Shown here: piece after piece, positions 1 through 6,751 of the stretch
Numbering within the stretch: the first letter of the stretch is position 1
Layout: each line of letters begins with the position of its first letter
DNA from: Candidatus Latescibacterota bacterium
Lineage (GTDB): Bacteria > Latescibacterota > UBA2968 > GCA-2709665
Assembly: GCA_012271065.1 (NCBI GenBank)
Contig: JAAXHE010000197.1
Span: 1 to 14,425, forward strand
Length of the DNA: 14,425 bases
Direction: 5' to 3'
Translations under genes and position numbers: made by a program
Notes under the pieces: generated by a model
The model's input: only the letters and a program-made list of their open reading frames with translations
Told to the model about the DNA's origin: nothing
Database searches by the model: none

Positions 1-101
1 ATCGCAGGATGGGACTCGGTTGCGCGTCTTGTCTTCGACAACAATGGCTCGGCCTCGCCTTCAGAGCGACTTTATCAACGGACTGCGGAGGAGAAAACCG
101 T
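1..101. other. Left edge, no gene assigned
   Basis: All three forward frames are open through this stretch, so the tail of an upstream gene could lie here, but none gives a recognisable protein. The only clear signal is the Shine-Dalgarno GGAGGAG at 87-93, which belongs to the aldolase start at 102. Frame 1 stays open to a TAG at about 142-144 and would overlap the aldolase by some 40 nt, which I consider unlikely. Confidence 0.4.
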
Positions 102-743
102 ATGGCCGGCGTGCTGGATCGAATTATCGACTGCGGTGTGGTAGCGGTTCTGAGGGCGGACTCGCCCACGGAACTGATGGATGTATCCCGGGCGCTTCGG
201 GAAGGCGGCGTGGTTGCCATTGAGGTGACAATGACCGTGCCGGGGGCGCTCAAGGTCATTGAGGAGGCGTCCGCCAAAATGGAGGACACTATCGTGGGCG
301 TCGGATCCGTCCTGGATCCCGAGACGGCGCGCGCGGCCATTCTGGCAGGTGCGGAGTACGTCGTGGGACCCACGCTGAATCCGGAAGTAATCACGATGGC
401 AAAGCGCTACGGCAAAGTGGTGATGCCCGCCGGGTTCACGCCTACGGAGATTCTTGCCGCATGGCAGGCGGGGGCGGATGTTGTCAAGGTTTTCCCTGCC
501 GGTGTCGGCGGTCCTTCCTATTTCAAGGATGTAAAAGGGCCGCTGCCCCAGGTGCGACTGATGCCGACGGGCGGGGTGGACTCCAGGACGACGCCGGAGT
601 TCATCAATGCGGGCGCCTGCGCGGTGGGCGCCGGGAGCGCGATGGTGGATAAACGGGCGGTGGCGGAGAAGGACTGGGCCGCGTTAACGGCGACCGCCCG
701 GGCCTTTGTGGATGCCGTGAAACAGGCGCGGGCCGAGATGTGA
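102..743 (+). CDS. eda: KDPG/KHG aldolase (2-dehydro-3-deoxyphosphogluconate aldolase)
   Basis: This class I aldolase splits 2-keto-3-deoxy-6-phosphogluconate into pyruvate and glyceraldehyde 3-phosphate, the last step of the Entner-Doudoroff and hexuronate pathways in the cytosol. The protein is 213 residues, the same length as the E. coli enzyme. Arg18 lies in VVAVLRA, the catalytic Glu41 in AIEVTM, the GVGSVLDP phosphate/substrate loop at 66-73, MPAGFTPTE at 108-116, the Schiff-base Lys129 in DVVKVFPAG, and the phosphate-binding MPTGG at 154-158. I chose the ATG at 102 because GGAGGAG sits 8 nt upstream and the family N-terminus (few residues before VVAVLR) fits. The open frame extends further upstream to about 9, but that extension looks non-coding. 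The gene overlaps the kinase by 4 nt (GTGA), so the two are probably translationally coupled. Confidence 0.93.
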   Translation: MAGVLDRIIDCGVVAVLRADSPTELMDVSRALREGGVVAIEVTMTVPGALKVIEEASAKMEDTIVGVGSVLDPETARAAILAGAEYVVGPTLNPEVITMAKRYGKVVMPAGFTPTEILAAWQAGADVVKVFPAGVGGPSYFKDVKGPLPQVRLMPTGGVDSRTTPEFINAGACAVGAGSAMVDKRAVAEKDWAALTATARAFVDAVKQARAEM

Positions 744-1678
744 GCGCACTGGCGGTTGGCGTCGATCTGGGCGGAACCAATACGCGCGCGGGCCTGGTGA
801 CGGACGCGGGAGAGATCGTCTCCCGGTTCCGATGTCCCACGCGGCCCGACCTGGGCAGCGATCATGTGATTTCCGGAATCGCGAAGTGCGTCAGGCAGGT
901 GCTTCGGCGAGCGGGCGGAACGGAAGTGCGCGGCGTGGGCGTCGGTGCGCCGGGTCCGCTTGACCCCTTCAACGGCGTCATTATTTCTCCCGAGAATATG
1001 CCGTGCATGCACGGCGTACGGCTGAAAGACCGGCTTGAGGCAGCACTCGAAACGCCGGTGGTCGTGGACAACGATGCGAATCTCGCGGCATTTGGCGAAC
1101 AATGGCAGGGCGCCGGCAGGAAGGCGCCTCATTTTTTGTGTGTGACGCTGGGCACGGGCGTGGGCGGCGGCTGGGTGTGCAACGGCGAATTGATGCATGG
1201 GTTCAACGGCAATGCGGCGGAGGTGGGTCACATCACCGTCGACTGGAACGGACCCCGGTGCCCCTGCGGGAATTATGGCTGTCTTGAGCTCTACGTCTCC
1301 GCGACCTCGATGGTAAGGCGGACCCGTGAGCGGCTGGAAGCGGAAGCACCGGAAACCGCGCTGAACGCGAGGGGTCTGACGACGCAGGCCATTTTCGAAG
1401 CGGCCGAGGCCGGAGACGCGTTTGCCCGCGCGATGTTCGAAGAAACCGGGACGCTGCTGGGAATCGGGCTTGTGAGCCTGGTGAGCGTAACGAACGTGGA
1501 GGTGGTGGCGCTGTGCGGGGGGCTCGCGCGTGCAGGGGAACGGCTGTTTGCGCCTGCCAGAAGGACCTTTCAGGAACGTGGTACGGTCGGGGTCAAGGAA
1601 AGGGTGCGGATTGTGGCGGGCATGCTGGGGGACGACGCGGGGATTCTTGGCGCGGCAAGACTGGCGATCGGGGCATGA
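740..1678 (+). CDS. ROK-family sugar kinase (glucokinase-like)
   Basis: This is a 312-residue ATP-dependent sugar kinase of the ROK family. The phosphate-binding motif DLGGTNTRAG is at 9-18. The catalytic Asp112 lies in VVVDNDAN (107-114), a second ATP-binding loop is LGTGVGGG at 137-144, and the ROK zinc signature has His164 in EVGHI plus Cys174, Cys176 and Cys181 in CPCGNYGC. There is no N-terminal helix-turn-helix, so it is a kinase and not a ROK repressor. The start is a GTG whose last bases form the TGA stop of eda. The substrate is not fixed by the sequence: glucokinase is the family default, but coupling to KDPG aldolase would also fit phosphorylation of 2-keto-3-deoxygluconate or another sugar acid. 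That alternative is inference only. Confidence 0.88.
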   Translation: MSALAVGVDLGGTNTRAGLVTDAGEIVSRFRCPTRPDLGSDHVISGIAKCVRQVLRRAGGTEVRGVGVGAPGPLDPFNGVIISPENMPCMHGVRLKDRLEAALETPVVVDNDANLAAFGEQWQGAGRKAPHFLCVTLGTGVGGGWVCNGELMHGFNGNAAEVGHITVDWNGPRCPCGNYGCLELYVSATSMVRRTRERLEAEAPETALNARGLTTQAIFEAAEAGDAFARAMFEETGTLLGIGLVSLVSVTNVEVVALCGGLARAGERLFAPARRTFQERGTVGVKERVRIVAGMLGDDAGILGAARLAIGA

Positions 1679-1681
1679 ATC

Positions 1682-2176
1682 GTGAAGCGCAATGCCTGGA
1701 ACAGAAAAATCGGCAATTCCGGCGGTGTGATTTCTGCCGCATTGACGCTCGCGTTCGCGGCGGGAATGGCTATTCTTACAGGGGTCGTTCCGGCGGCGGC
1801 CGAGAGTCCGGATTCGACGGCCGTGGACAGTGTCCGGGGGGCTCAGACCCCGCGGGGGGCGATGTTACGGTCGCTGGCGTTGCCGGGATGGGGGCAGTTT
1901 TATAACCGCCGGCCCATAAAGGGAAGCCTGATCGCCGCCGCGCAGGTGGGTTCCACGGTGGGGTTTTTCGTTCGCCGGAACCAGTTGAACAGTCGCGCGT
2001 CGGTCGATGCGTCGCTGGAACGGAATATCTTTCTGTATACGACGATTGGCCTTGTCCTGTTCAGTATGGGCGATGCGTATGTGGATGCGCATCTGGACCA
2101 GGTCGACTGGGAGGAGCCGCACGGACACGGTGAGGAAGGCCTGGAATTCCGTATGCGGTTCCGAATCCGATTCTGA
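1682..2176 (+). CDS. DUF5683-like small membrane/envelope protein
   Basis: This 164-residue protein probably has an N-terminal signal or membrane segment (about 15-40, hydrophobic, ending near PAAAES). The segment RGAMLRSLALPGWGQFYNRRPIKG at about 56-80, followed by a hydrophobic stretch and a second membrane helix near 115-130, matches the pattern of the DUF5683 family seen mainly in Bacteroidota and related phyla. The C-terminus alternates aromatic and charged residues (FRMRFRIRF), as in outer-membrane strands or lipid-facing segments. The start is a GTG 3 nt after the kinase stop, with GGGG 8 nt upstream; a later GTG is possible. Function unknown. It sits between metabolic genes and may be part of their operon by position alone. 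Confidence 0.7.
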   Translation: MKRNAWNRKIGNSGGVISAALTLAFAAGMAILTGVVPAAAESPDSTAVDSVRGAQTPRGAMLRSLALPGWGQFYNRRPIKGSLIAAAQVGSTVGFFVRRNQLNSRASVDASLERNIFLYTTIGLVLFSMGDAYVDAHLDQVDWEEPHGHGEEGLEFRMRFRIRF

Positions 2177-2212
2177 CGGACGCTACGATGTCTTTGTGTC
2201 CACGGAGCCCGG

Positions 2213-3316
2213 ATGATGGATAACCGGTTTCCATTTACCCGAATTGTTCGCGGCCTGCCGGCATCGGTGCCGTTCGTAGGGCCCGAAGCGCTGGAGCGCA
2301 GGCGCGGAAAACCCTTCAGGGTGAGGGTCGGGGCCAACGAGAGCGCTTTCGGGATTTCGCCGCTGGCGCGCGAGGCCATGTTCCGTGCGGTTGAGCGGCT
2401 GAGCTGGTATAACGATCCTGAAAACCACGAGATCCGCAGCGCAATTGCCGGATTCAACGGCGTCCCGTTCGAGAACGTCAGCGTAGGAAGCGGAATCGAC
2501 GACCTGCTGGGGCTTGTCGTGCGGGTTTTTGTCGAGCCCGGAGAGAGGGTCGTTACATCCCTGGGCGCATACCCGACGTTCAACTACCACGTAAACGGGT
2601 TTGGCGGCCTCCTGCACTTCGTGCCTTACCGGGATGACAGAAACGATCTGGAGGGACTGGCCGATGCCGCCGCGGAAACCGATGCCCGGCTGGTGTACCT
2701 GTCCAATCCGGACAACCCCACGGGCACCTGGCACCCGGCGGCGAATATCCTGGCATTTGAGAGAACGCTTCCGGATCGGTGCCTGCTGATTCTGGATGAA
2801 GCATATTCGGAGTTCGCAACACAGGACGCGCCGCCGCCTATGGCGCCGATCAGGCCGCGCGTCATTCGTATGCGCACGTTTTCCAAGGCGCACGGGATGG
2901 CCGGCGCCCGGATTGGATATGCGGTTGCGGACGCGGTCGTTGTGGAGGCCCTGGAGAAGGTACGGCACCACTATGGTGTGAATCGAGTGGCACAGGCCGG
3001 AGCGCTCGCATCGCTTGAGGATACGGAATTCGTGGCGAACGTGGTCAGGTCGGTTGCGGAAGGACGGACGGATTATGCGCTTCTGGGAGAAGGGCTTGGT
3101 TTGCCCACCCTGCCTTCGGCCACAAACTTCGTTGCCTTCGATGCCGGAACGGCGGACCGCGCGAATACGATTCTGGAGACCCTTCAGAGACACGGCGCGT
3201 TCGTGCGCAAACCTGCGGCGGCGCCTCTGGACAGGTTTTTCAGGGTGACGGTGGGGACGCCGGAGGAGCGGCTGTTGTTCGCCGGGATATTGAGGACGGT
3301 CCTGGCAGCCCTTTGA
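2213..3316 (+). CDS. HisC-like PLP-dependent aminotransferase (class I/II)
   Basis: This is a fold-type I aminotransferase closest in pattern to histidinol-phosphate aminotransferase. Visible motifs are the substrate-side VGANESAFG (39-47), SNPDNPTG with Asn168 (164-171), LDEAYSEF with Asp195 and Tyr198 (194-201), the PLP-binding Lys225 in RTFSKAHGMAG, Arg233 in the phosphate clamp, and the carboxylate-binding Arg344 in FRVTVGT. At 367 residues it has the usual HisC length. Two start codons are adjacent (ATG at 2213 and 2216). GGAG at 2204-2207 gives 5 or 8 nt spacing, so 2216 is as likely. No other his gene is nearby, so the true substrate may be histidinol phosphate, an aromatic amino acid or an amino sugar. 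It is probably cytosolic and co-transcribed with its neighbours (36-nt gap to the gene before). Confidence 0.85.
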   Translation: MMDNRFPFTRIVRGLPASVPFVGPEALERRRGKPFRVRVGANESAFGISPLAREAMFRAVERLSWYNDPENHEIRSAIAGFNGVPFENVSVGSGIDDLLGLVVRVFVEPGERVVTSLGAYPTFNYHVNGFGGLLHFVPYRDDRNDLEGLADAAAETDARLVYLSNPDNPTGTWHPAANILAFERTLPDRCLLILDEAYSEFATQDAPPPMAPIRPRVIRMRTFSKAHGMAGARIGYAVADAVVVEALEKVRHHYGVNRVAQAGALASLEDTEFVANVVRSVAEGRTDYALLGEGLGLPTLPSATNFVAFDAGTADRANTILETLQRHGAFVRKPAAAPLDRFFRVTVGTPEERLLFAGILRTVLAAL

Positions 3317-3350
3317 TAGAGCCCATCTGATACGGCGCATGATCCGGTAG

Positions 3351-3369
3351 CGCGAATTGGTAATTCGCG
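3351..3369. repeat. Perfect 8-bp inverted repeat, 3-nt loop
   Basis: CGCGAATT and AATTCGCG flank the loop GGT. The hairpin lies in the 79-nt gap between the aminotransferase and the SDR, about 17 nt before the SDR Shine-Dalgarno. No T-run follows, so it is not a typical intrinsic terminator. It could be an operator, an mRNA stability hairpin or a weak attenuator. Confidence 0.55.
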
Positions 3370-3395
3370 GCACCACGCAAAATGCGGAGGCGAAT

Positions 3396-4175
3396 ATGGA
3401 CGAACCGACAACGCTGGATCTGTTTCGACTGAACGGTCGTGTCGCGCTGATTACCGGAGGATCGAAGGGACTGGGAAAGGAAATGGCGCTGGCGCTGGCC
3501 GAGGCGGGCGCCGTTACCGTGGTCTGTTCGAGAAACGGAGCGGGCTGTGAAGCGGTTGCGGCGGAGATCGCGGAACATGCGGGCCAGGAGAGCCTGGGCC
3601 TCGCCGCCGATGTGACCGTGGACGCGGAGGTGATCGGCCTGATGCAGGCGGTCACGGACCGGTTCGGGCGACTGGATGTTCTGGTCAACTGTGCGGGAAT
3701 CAACATCCGGCATCCGCTGGATCGTTTTCCGGTCGATGAATTCCGGCAGGTCATAGAGACCAACCTGACCGGTTCCTGGCTCTGCTGCAGGGCCGCGGGG
3801 CCGATCATGACGTCCCGGAAGAGTGGATCGGTGATCAACGTGGGGTCGACGCTGAGCGCCGTGGGTCTGGCGGAACGCTCTGCATATTGTTCGTCCAAGG
3901 CCGGGGTCGCCGGCATGACCCGGGCGCTCGCGTTGGAATGGGCGCCGTTCGGAGTCCGGTGCAACGCGCTTTGCCCGGGACCCTTTCTGACGGAGATCAA
4001 CAGGCCGCTTCTGAAGACACCCGACAAGGTGAAGAGTCTGCTCTGCCAGACGGCGTTCAATCGCTGGGGCGAGATGCGCGAGATCCGTGGCGCCGCGCTG
4101 TTTCTGGCCAGCGACGCGTCGACCTACGTGACGGGAACGTCGCTGTTCGTGGACGGAGGATGGACGGCTCGCTGA
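3396..4175 (+). CDS. Short-chain dehydrogenase/reductase, KduD/gluconate 5-dehydrogenase type
   Basis: This is a classical 259-residue SDR with a Rossmann fold. The cofactor loop TGGSKGLG is at 20-27, the NCAG motif at 98-101, Asn123 in ETNLTG, catalytic Ser151 in INVGSTLS, and Tyr164 with Lys168 in YCSSK (YxxxK). The C-terminus YVTGTSLFVDGGW is typical of the family. Arg46 after the second strand (VCSRN) suggests NADP(H). The N-terminal LFRLNGRVALITGGSKGLGK resembles 2-deoxy-gluconate 3-dehydrogenase (KduD) and gluconate 5-dehydrogenase, which would agree with the aldolase in this run, but SDR substrates cannot be set from sequence alone. ATG 3396 is chosen because GGAGG at 3386-3390 sits 5 nt upstream; a TTG at 3357 lies inside the hairpin and is rejected. 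Confidence 0.88.
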   Translation: MDEPTTLDLFRLNGRVALITGGSKGLGKEMALALAEAGAVTVVCSRNGAGCEAVAAEIAEHAGQESLGLAADVTVDAEVIGLMQAVTDRFGRLDVLVNCAGINIRHPLDRFPVDEFRQVIETNLTGSWLCCRAAGPIMTSRKSGSVINVGSTLSAVGLAERSAYCSSKAGVAGMTRALALEWAPFGVRCNALCPGPFLTEINRPLLKTPDKVKSLLCQTAFNRWGEMREIRGAALFLASDASTYVTGTSLFVDGGWTAR

Positions 4176-4303
4176 TTCGGGCATGCGGCCGGCGACAGCG
4201 ATACAGTGAGGTGCCGCGAACTGGCAGTTTCCGGCGTTTGATCAATCACCTTGCCTTCAGACCCTATAGGTCTCCTGGACAGTTCACCGAGACGGAACGT
4301 CCA
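4176..4303 (+). other. Intergenic leader before the esterase
   Basis: No gene is seen in these 128 nt. A short inverted repeat AGACC-CTATA-GGTCT lies at 4259-4273 about 30 nt before the esterase start. No convincing promoter hexamer pair could be placed, so it is unclear whether the esterase has its own promoter. Confidence 0.4.
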
Positions 4304-5410
4304 ATGGAATATTTCCCGACGAAGTTTTCACGATGGACGGTCCGCCTGGGTCTGGGGATCACGATGTTGATCGGGGTCCCCATTGCCGGGCAGGGGCCGC
4401 CGTTCTACGAGGATAAGATGGCGATGCTGGTCTACGTGGACGCAGGGGGCAGGGAACGGGCGATATCGAGTTCTAAGGACTGGGAAAAGCGGCGGGCCCA
4501 CATTCTGGCGAATATGGAGAAAGTGATGGGACCCCTTCCCGACCGTTCCAGCCTGCCCGCGCTGGATATGGAGGTTGTGGGGACCGAGGACCTGGGCGAC
4601 GTGATCAGGAAGAAGGTCACTTTCGTGTCGGAACCGGACGACCGCGTGCCCGCGTACCTGCTTGTCCCGAAGGGCTTGAACGGCAAGGCGCCGGCGATGC
4701 TGTGCCTGCATCAGACAACGAAGATCGGGAAAGGCGAACCCGCGGGCGTGGGCGGCATCCCGGATCTTCACTATGCGCTGGAACTTGCGCGGAGGGGTTA
4801 TGTGACGCTGGCGCCGGACTACGTGAATTTCGGAGACTACGAAATCGATCCATATCAAAATGGTTATGCCAGCGCCACGATGAAGGGGATCTGGAACCAT
4901 ATGCGGTCCGTGGACCTGCTACAGTCGCTGCCGGAGGTGGATGCCGGGCGGATCGGATGTATCGGCCATTCCCTGGGCGGACACAATTCCATGTATCTGT
5001 CCGCGTTCGATCGGCGGCTGAAGGTCGTGGTGTCCAGCTGCGGGTTCAATTCGTTCTTCAAATATTATGGCGGCGACCTGACCGGCTGGAGCCATCGGGG
5101 GTATATGCCCCGCATCTCCGAGCGTTACGGCAAAGACCCGAATCGGATGCCGTTTGATTTCACGGAGGTCGTTTCCGCCCTCGCGCCCCGGGGATTCTTC
5201 ATCAACGCGCCGTTGCGTGATGCCAATTTCGAAGTGTCCGGCGTGAAGGACTGCGTCCGGGCGGCAGCACCGGTTTACGCGTTACTTGGCGCCTCCGACT
5301 ACCTGATGGCGGTACATCCCGATGCTGAACACGCGTTTCCGCCGGAAATTCGCGAGCAGGCTTATGTGTTTGTCGACGGCGCACTGGGAGCCGGCGACCG
5401 GAAGGAGTGA
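4304..5410 (+). CDS. Secreted alpha/beta hydrolase, acetyl-xylan-esterase/dienelactone-hydrolase type
   Basis: The protein has 368 residues with an apparent signal peptide: basic N-region (KFSR, WTVR), hydrophobic core at about 14-28, and a likely cleavage near GVPIAGQG. The mature part is an alpha/beta hydrolase. Nucleophile Ser223 is in GHSLGG (221-226), the likely acid is Asp306 in NAPLRDANF, and His343 is in DAEHAFP. The oxyanion region is the LCLHQTTKIGKGEPAG segment (133-148). This arrangement, with a long N-terminal lead before the hydrolase core, resembles bacterial esterases that deacetylate plant polysaccharides. The exact substrate is inferred. The start is ATG 4304 with only a weak GGA 7 nt upstream; the reading frame is open further left into the SDR region, but that part is antisense-free shadow coding. 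It probably acts in the periplasm or outside the cell. Confidence 0.8.
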   Translation: MEYFPTKFSRWTVRLGLGITMLIGVPIAGQGPPFYEDKMAMLVYVDAGGRERAISSSKDWEKRRAHILANMEKVMGPLPDRSSLPALDMEVVGTEDLGDVIRKKVTFVSEPDDRVPAYLLVPKGLNGKAPAMLCLHQTTKIGKGEPAGVGGIPDLHYALELARRGYVTLAPDYVNFGDYEIDPYQNGYASATMKGIWNHMRSVDLLQSLPEVDAGRIGCIGHSLGGHNSMYLSAFDRRLKVVVSSCGFNSFFKYYGGDLTGWSHRGYMPRISERYGKDPNRMPFDFTEVVSALAPRGFFINAPLRDANFEVSGVKDCVRAAAPVYALLGASDYLMAVHPDAEHAFPPEIREQAYVFVDGALGAGDRKE

Positions 5411-5440
5411 ACCCGATGCCACCTGTGGAATTTACGGCAG

Positions 5441-5448
5441 GGAGGTGA
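5441..5448 (+). promoter_or_regulatory. Strong ribosome binding site
   Basis: GGAGGTGA is nearly full complement to the 16S anti-SD. The GGAGG core sits 5 nt before the ATG at 5451. It shows that the short ORF was once a properly translated gene start, which matters because the ORF itself is short and looks broken. Confidence 0.65.
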
Positions 5449-5450
5449 GA

Positions 5451-5663
5451 ATGGCCGATTTGAAACTGGATAGGATCGAACGTTGGGCGCCGCATCCTTC
5501 TGCCGCGCCGCTGACTGAACAGGATGGAAATACGTTCGCTGCGGCGGCCAATGGAACACGGACATGCGTGGGCGGCTGGCAGGCGATATTCTCGGGGGTC
5601 GAACCAGGGGTCGCTGACTGGCGCGGTGTATTAGAATCTGACCCCGATCGCCCGTATGTATAG
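5451..5663 (+). pseudogene. Truncated 5' fragment of an unknown gene (70 codons)
   Basis: The ORF has an excellent ribosome binding site and encodes 70 residues. The part up to about residue 53 (RIERWAPHPSA, GTRTCVGGWQAIFSGVEPG) reads like the N-terminal beta-rich domain of a larger enzyme, where a GGW..FSGVEPG turn would normally lead into further strands. After that the sequence turns into VADWRGVLESDPDRPYV and stops, within a stretch that carries GGGGTC at 5607-5612 and GACCCC at 5640-5645. I infer a gene cut short by deletion or insertion. No continuation is seen in the other forward frames before the terminator. It could instead be a genuine small protein. The parent family is not identified with confidence. 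Confidence 0.5.
5607..5645. repeat. GGGGTC...GACCCC inverted hexamers, possible mobile-element scar
   Basis: GGGGTC (5607-5612) is inverted as GACCCC (5640-5645), and the right copy belongs to TTAGAATCTGACCCC (5631-5645). Strings of this type recur near IS200/RAYT-like elements in many genomes; I recall that from general knowledge and cannot confirm it here. The position coincides with the point where the preceding gene fragment loses its protein-like character. Confidence 0.3.
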
Positions 5664-5695
5664 TCGACAAGAAACGGCGCCTGAAGTCATCAATT

Positions 5696-5718
5696 GCCCG
5701 GCGGGAAATCCGCCGGGC
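5696..5718. terminator. Bidirectional hairpin terminator between convergent operons
   Basis: GCCCGGCGG and CCGCCGGGC form a perfect 9-bp GC-rich stem with the loop GAAAT. It lies in the 65-nt gap between the rightward gene run and the leftward ccm/methyltransferase operon, 11 nt past the methyltransferase stop. The flanks are only mildly T-rich (TGTTCCTGT on the + side), so termination may be partial or assisted. Confidence 0.65.
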
Positions 5719-5728
5719 TGTTCCTGTA

Positions 5729-6505
5729 TCAGGCCGGCTCCAGGTTTTTGAACAACAGAATGCCCGCGGCGACGGCCACATTGAGAGAATTCACACCTTC
5801 TGCCATGGGTATGGAGATGGCCTGGTGGACGCGTTGCCGGAGATCGGCGTCGACACCGAAGGTCTCGTTGCCGAACAGAAATGCGGTGCGGCCTTTCTGT
5901 TCCATCTCATAGAACGGCTTTCCCTGCAGTTCGGTGGACAGTATGCGGACATCCCGCTGCCGCAGGTCTTCGATCAGCGCGTGAAGATCCTCGTTTCGAA
6001 AAGCGGGCAGGCGAAAGATGGAACCGCGGGAAGCGCGCACGACCTTGGAATTATAGAGCTCGACGGATCCGTGAGAGAGGAAAATGGCTGCCGCGCCGGC
6101 GGCCTCGGCGGTGCGGAAAACCAACCCCAGGTTGTTGGGGTCCCGCAACCGGTCGAAAAGCAGGAGAGGGCCGCCCGCATCCAGCGCCCGTTTCCGGTTC
6201 TGCGCCAGGTACCGTACCACGCCAATCACGCCCTCGGGATTCTGATGTTCACCCATATTTCTGATCGCGCGGCGATCCGTCTGCTGGACGGTTATTTCCC
6301 GGCGCAGGGCCTCGCGGTGAAACTGCTGCAGGCGACTGTCGGCATCGAGCATCTCCCGGTCGAAGATGAGCTGCACCACCGGCGCGTCTGAAAGGAGCGC
6401 TTCTTCCACGAGGCGAATGCCTTCGATAACGAACTGACGTTCGCGCTCTCGCGCCTTGCGATTCCTGATAAGCGCGAGGATTTTGCGGGCGTTTTTTACA
6501 GGCAT
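5729..6505 (-). CDS. TrmH/SpoU-family RNA 2'-O-ribose methyltransferase
   Basis: This 258-residue protein is a SPOUT-class methyltransferase that uses S-adenosylmethionine to methylate ribose 2'-OH in rRNA or tRNA. The N-terminal substrate-binding domain is at about 1-105 (IRNRKARERERQFVIEG, as in RlmB/TsnR relatives, and the EGVIGV linker at 91-96). Motif 1 is D118-R-L-R-D-P-N-N-L-G-L-V-F-R131, motif 2 is FGNE at 211-214, and motif 3 is IPM...SLNVAVAAG at 232-248. FGVDADL follows motif 2 where FGLS or GL is more usual. ATG 6505 is chosen because the MPVKNARKILALIRN start matches the family; the open frame runs upstream to about 6604 but would overlap the CcmD coding end. No clear Shine-Dalgarno is seen. 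It is the last gene of the ccm operon, 46 nt after ccmD. The target nucleotide is unknown. Confidence 0.88.
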   Translation of the reverse strand: MPVKNARKILALIRNRKARERERQFVIEGIRLVEEALLSDAPVVQLIFDREMLDADSRLQQFHREALRREITVQQTDRRAIRNMGEHQNPEGVIGVVRYLAQNRKRALDAGGPLLLFDRLRDPNNLGLVFRTAEAAGAAAIFLSHGSVELYNSKVVRASRGSIFRLPAFRNEDLHALIEDLRQRDVRILSTELQGKPFYEMEQKGRTAFLFGNETFGVDADLRQRVHQAISIPMAEGVNSLNVAVAAGILLFKNLEPA

Positions 6506-6551
6506 AGGAACTCTGCGGCGACGGACAACCGGCTTCCGATCTTCACGCCGT

Positions 6552-6722
6552 CTACTGGCGTTCGCCGGAATCGGCCTCGTGTTTTCGTTCGCGTATGGAC
6601 TCACGCAGCCCCTGAAGTTCGTTCCATATCTCTCGTTCGCGGCGTCCGAGTCCGATAAAGTAAATGAGTATCACCGCCCATATAATCGCGTAGGCGGCAG
6701 CCATGTAACCGAGGTGTTGCAT
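6552..6722 (-). CDS. ccmD: CcmD-like heme exporter subunit, 56 residues
   Basis: This small gene lies between ccmC and the methyltransferase. Its translation starts MQHLGYMAAAYAIIWAVIL, has one membrane helix at about 7-25 (YMAAAYAIIWAVILIYFIG) and continues with a basic cytoplasmic segment (GRRERE) and a charged C-terminal helix (LQGLRESIRERK). This is the standard shape and sequence of CcmD, which holds CcmC and CcmE together and is needed to release holo-CcmE from the CcmABCD complex. Two ATGs are present (6728 and 6722). GGAGG at 6729-6733 is directly adjacent to the first, but lies 6 nt before the second, so 6722 is the real start. The stop is TAG at 6552-6554. Confidence 0.85.
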   Translation of the reverse strand: MQHLGYMAAAYAIIWAVILIYFIGLGRREREIWNELQGLRESIRERKHEADSGERQ

Positions 6723-6751
6723 AGGCATCCTCCGGAATCAGCAGAAATCTG

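Noticed and set aside
2183..4060. Long open frame (625 codons) on the - strand
   Set aside because: It lies antisense to the HisC-like aminotransferase and the SDR, is rich in Arg, Ser and Pro, and has no recognisable domain. It is a GC-driven shadow.
3887..4303. In-frame upstream extension of the esterase
   Set aside because: This stretch overlaps the SDR in another frame and reads as low-complexity shadow. The signal peptide begins at the ATG at 4304.
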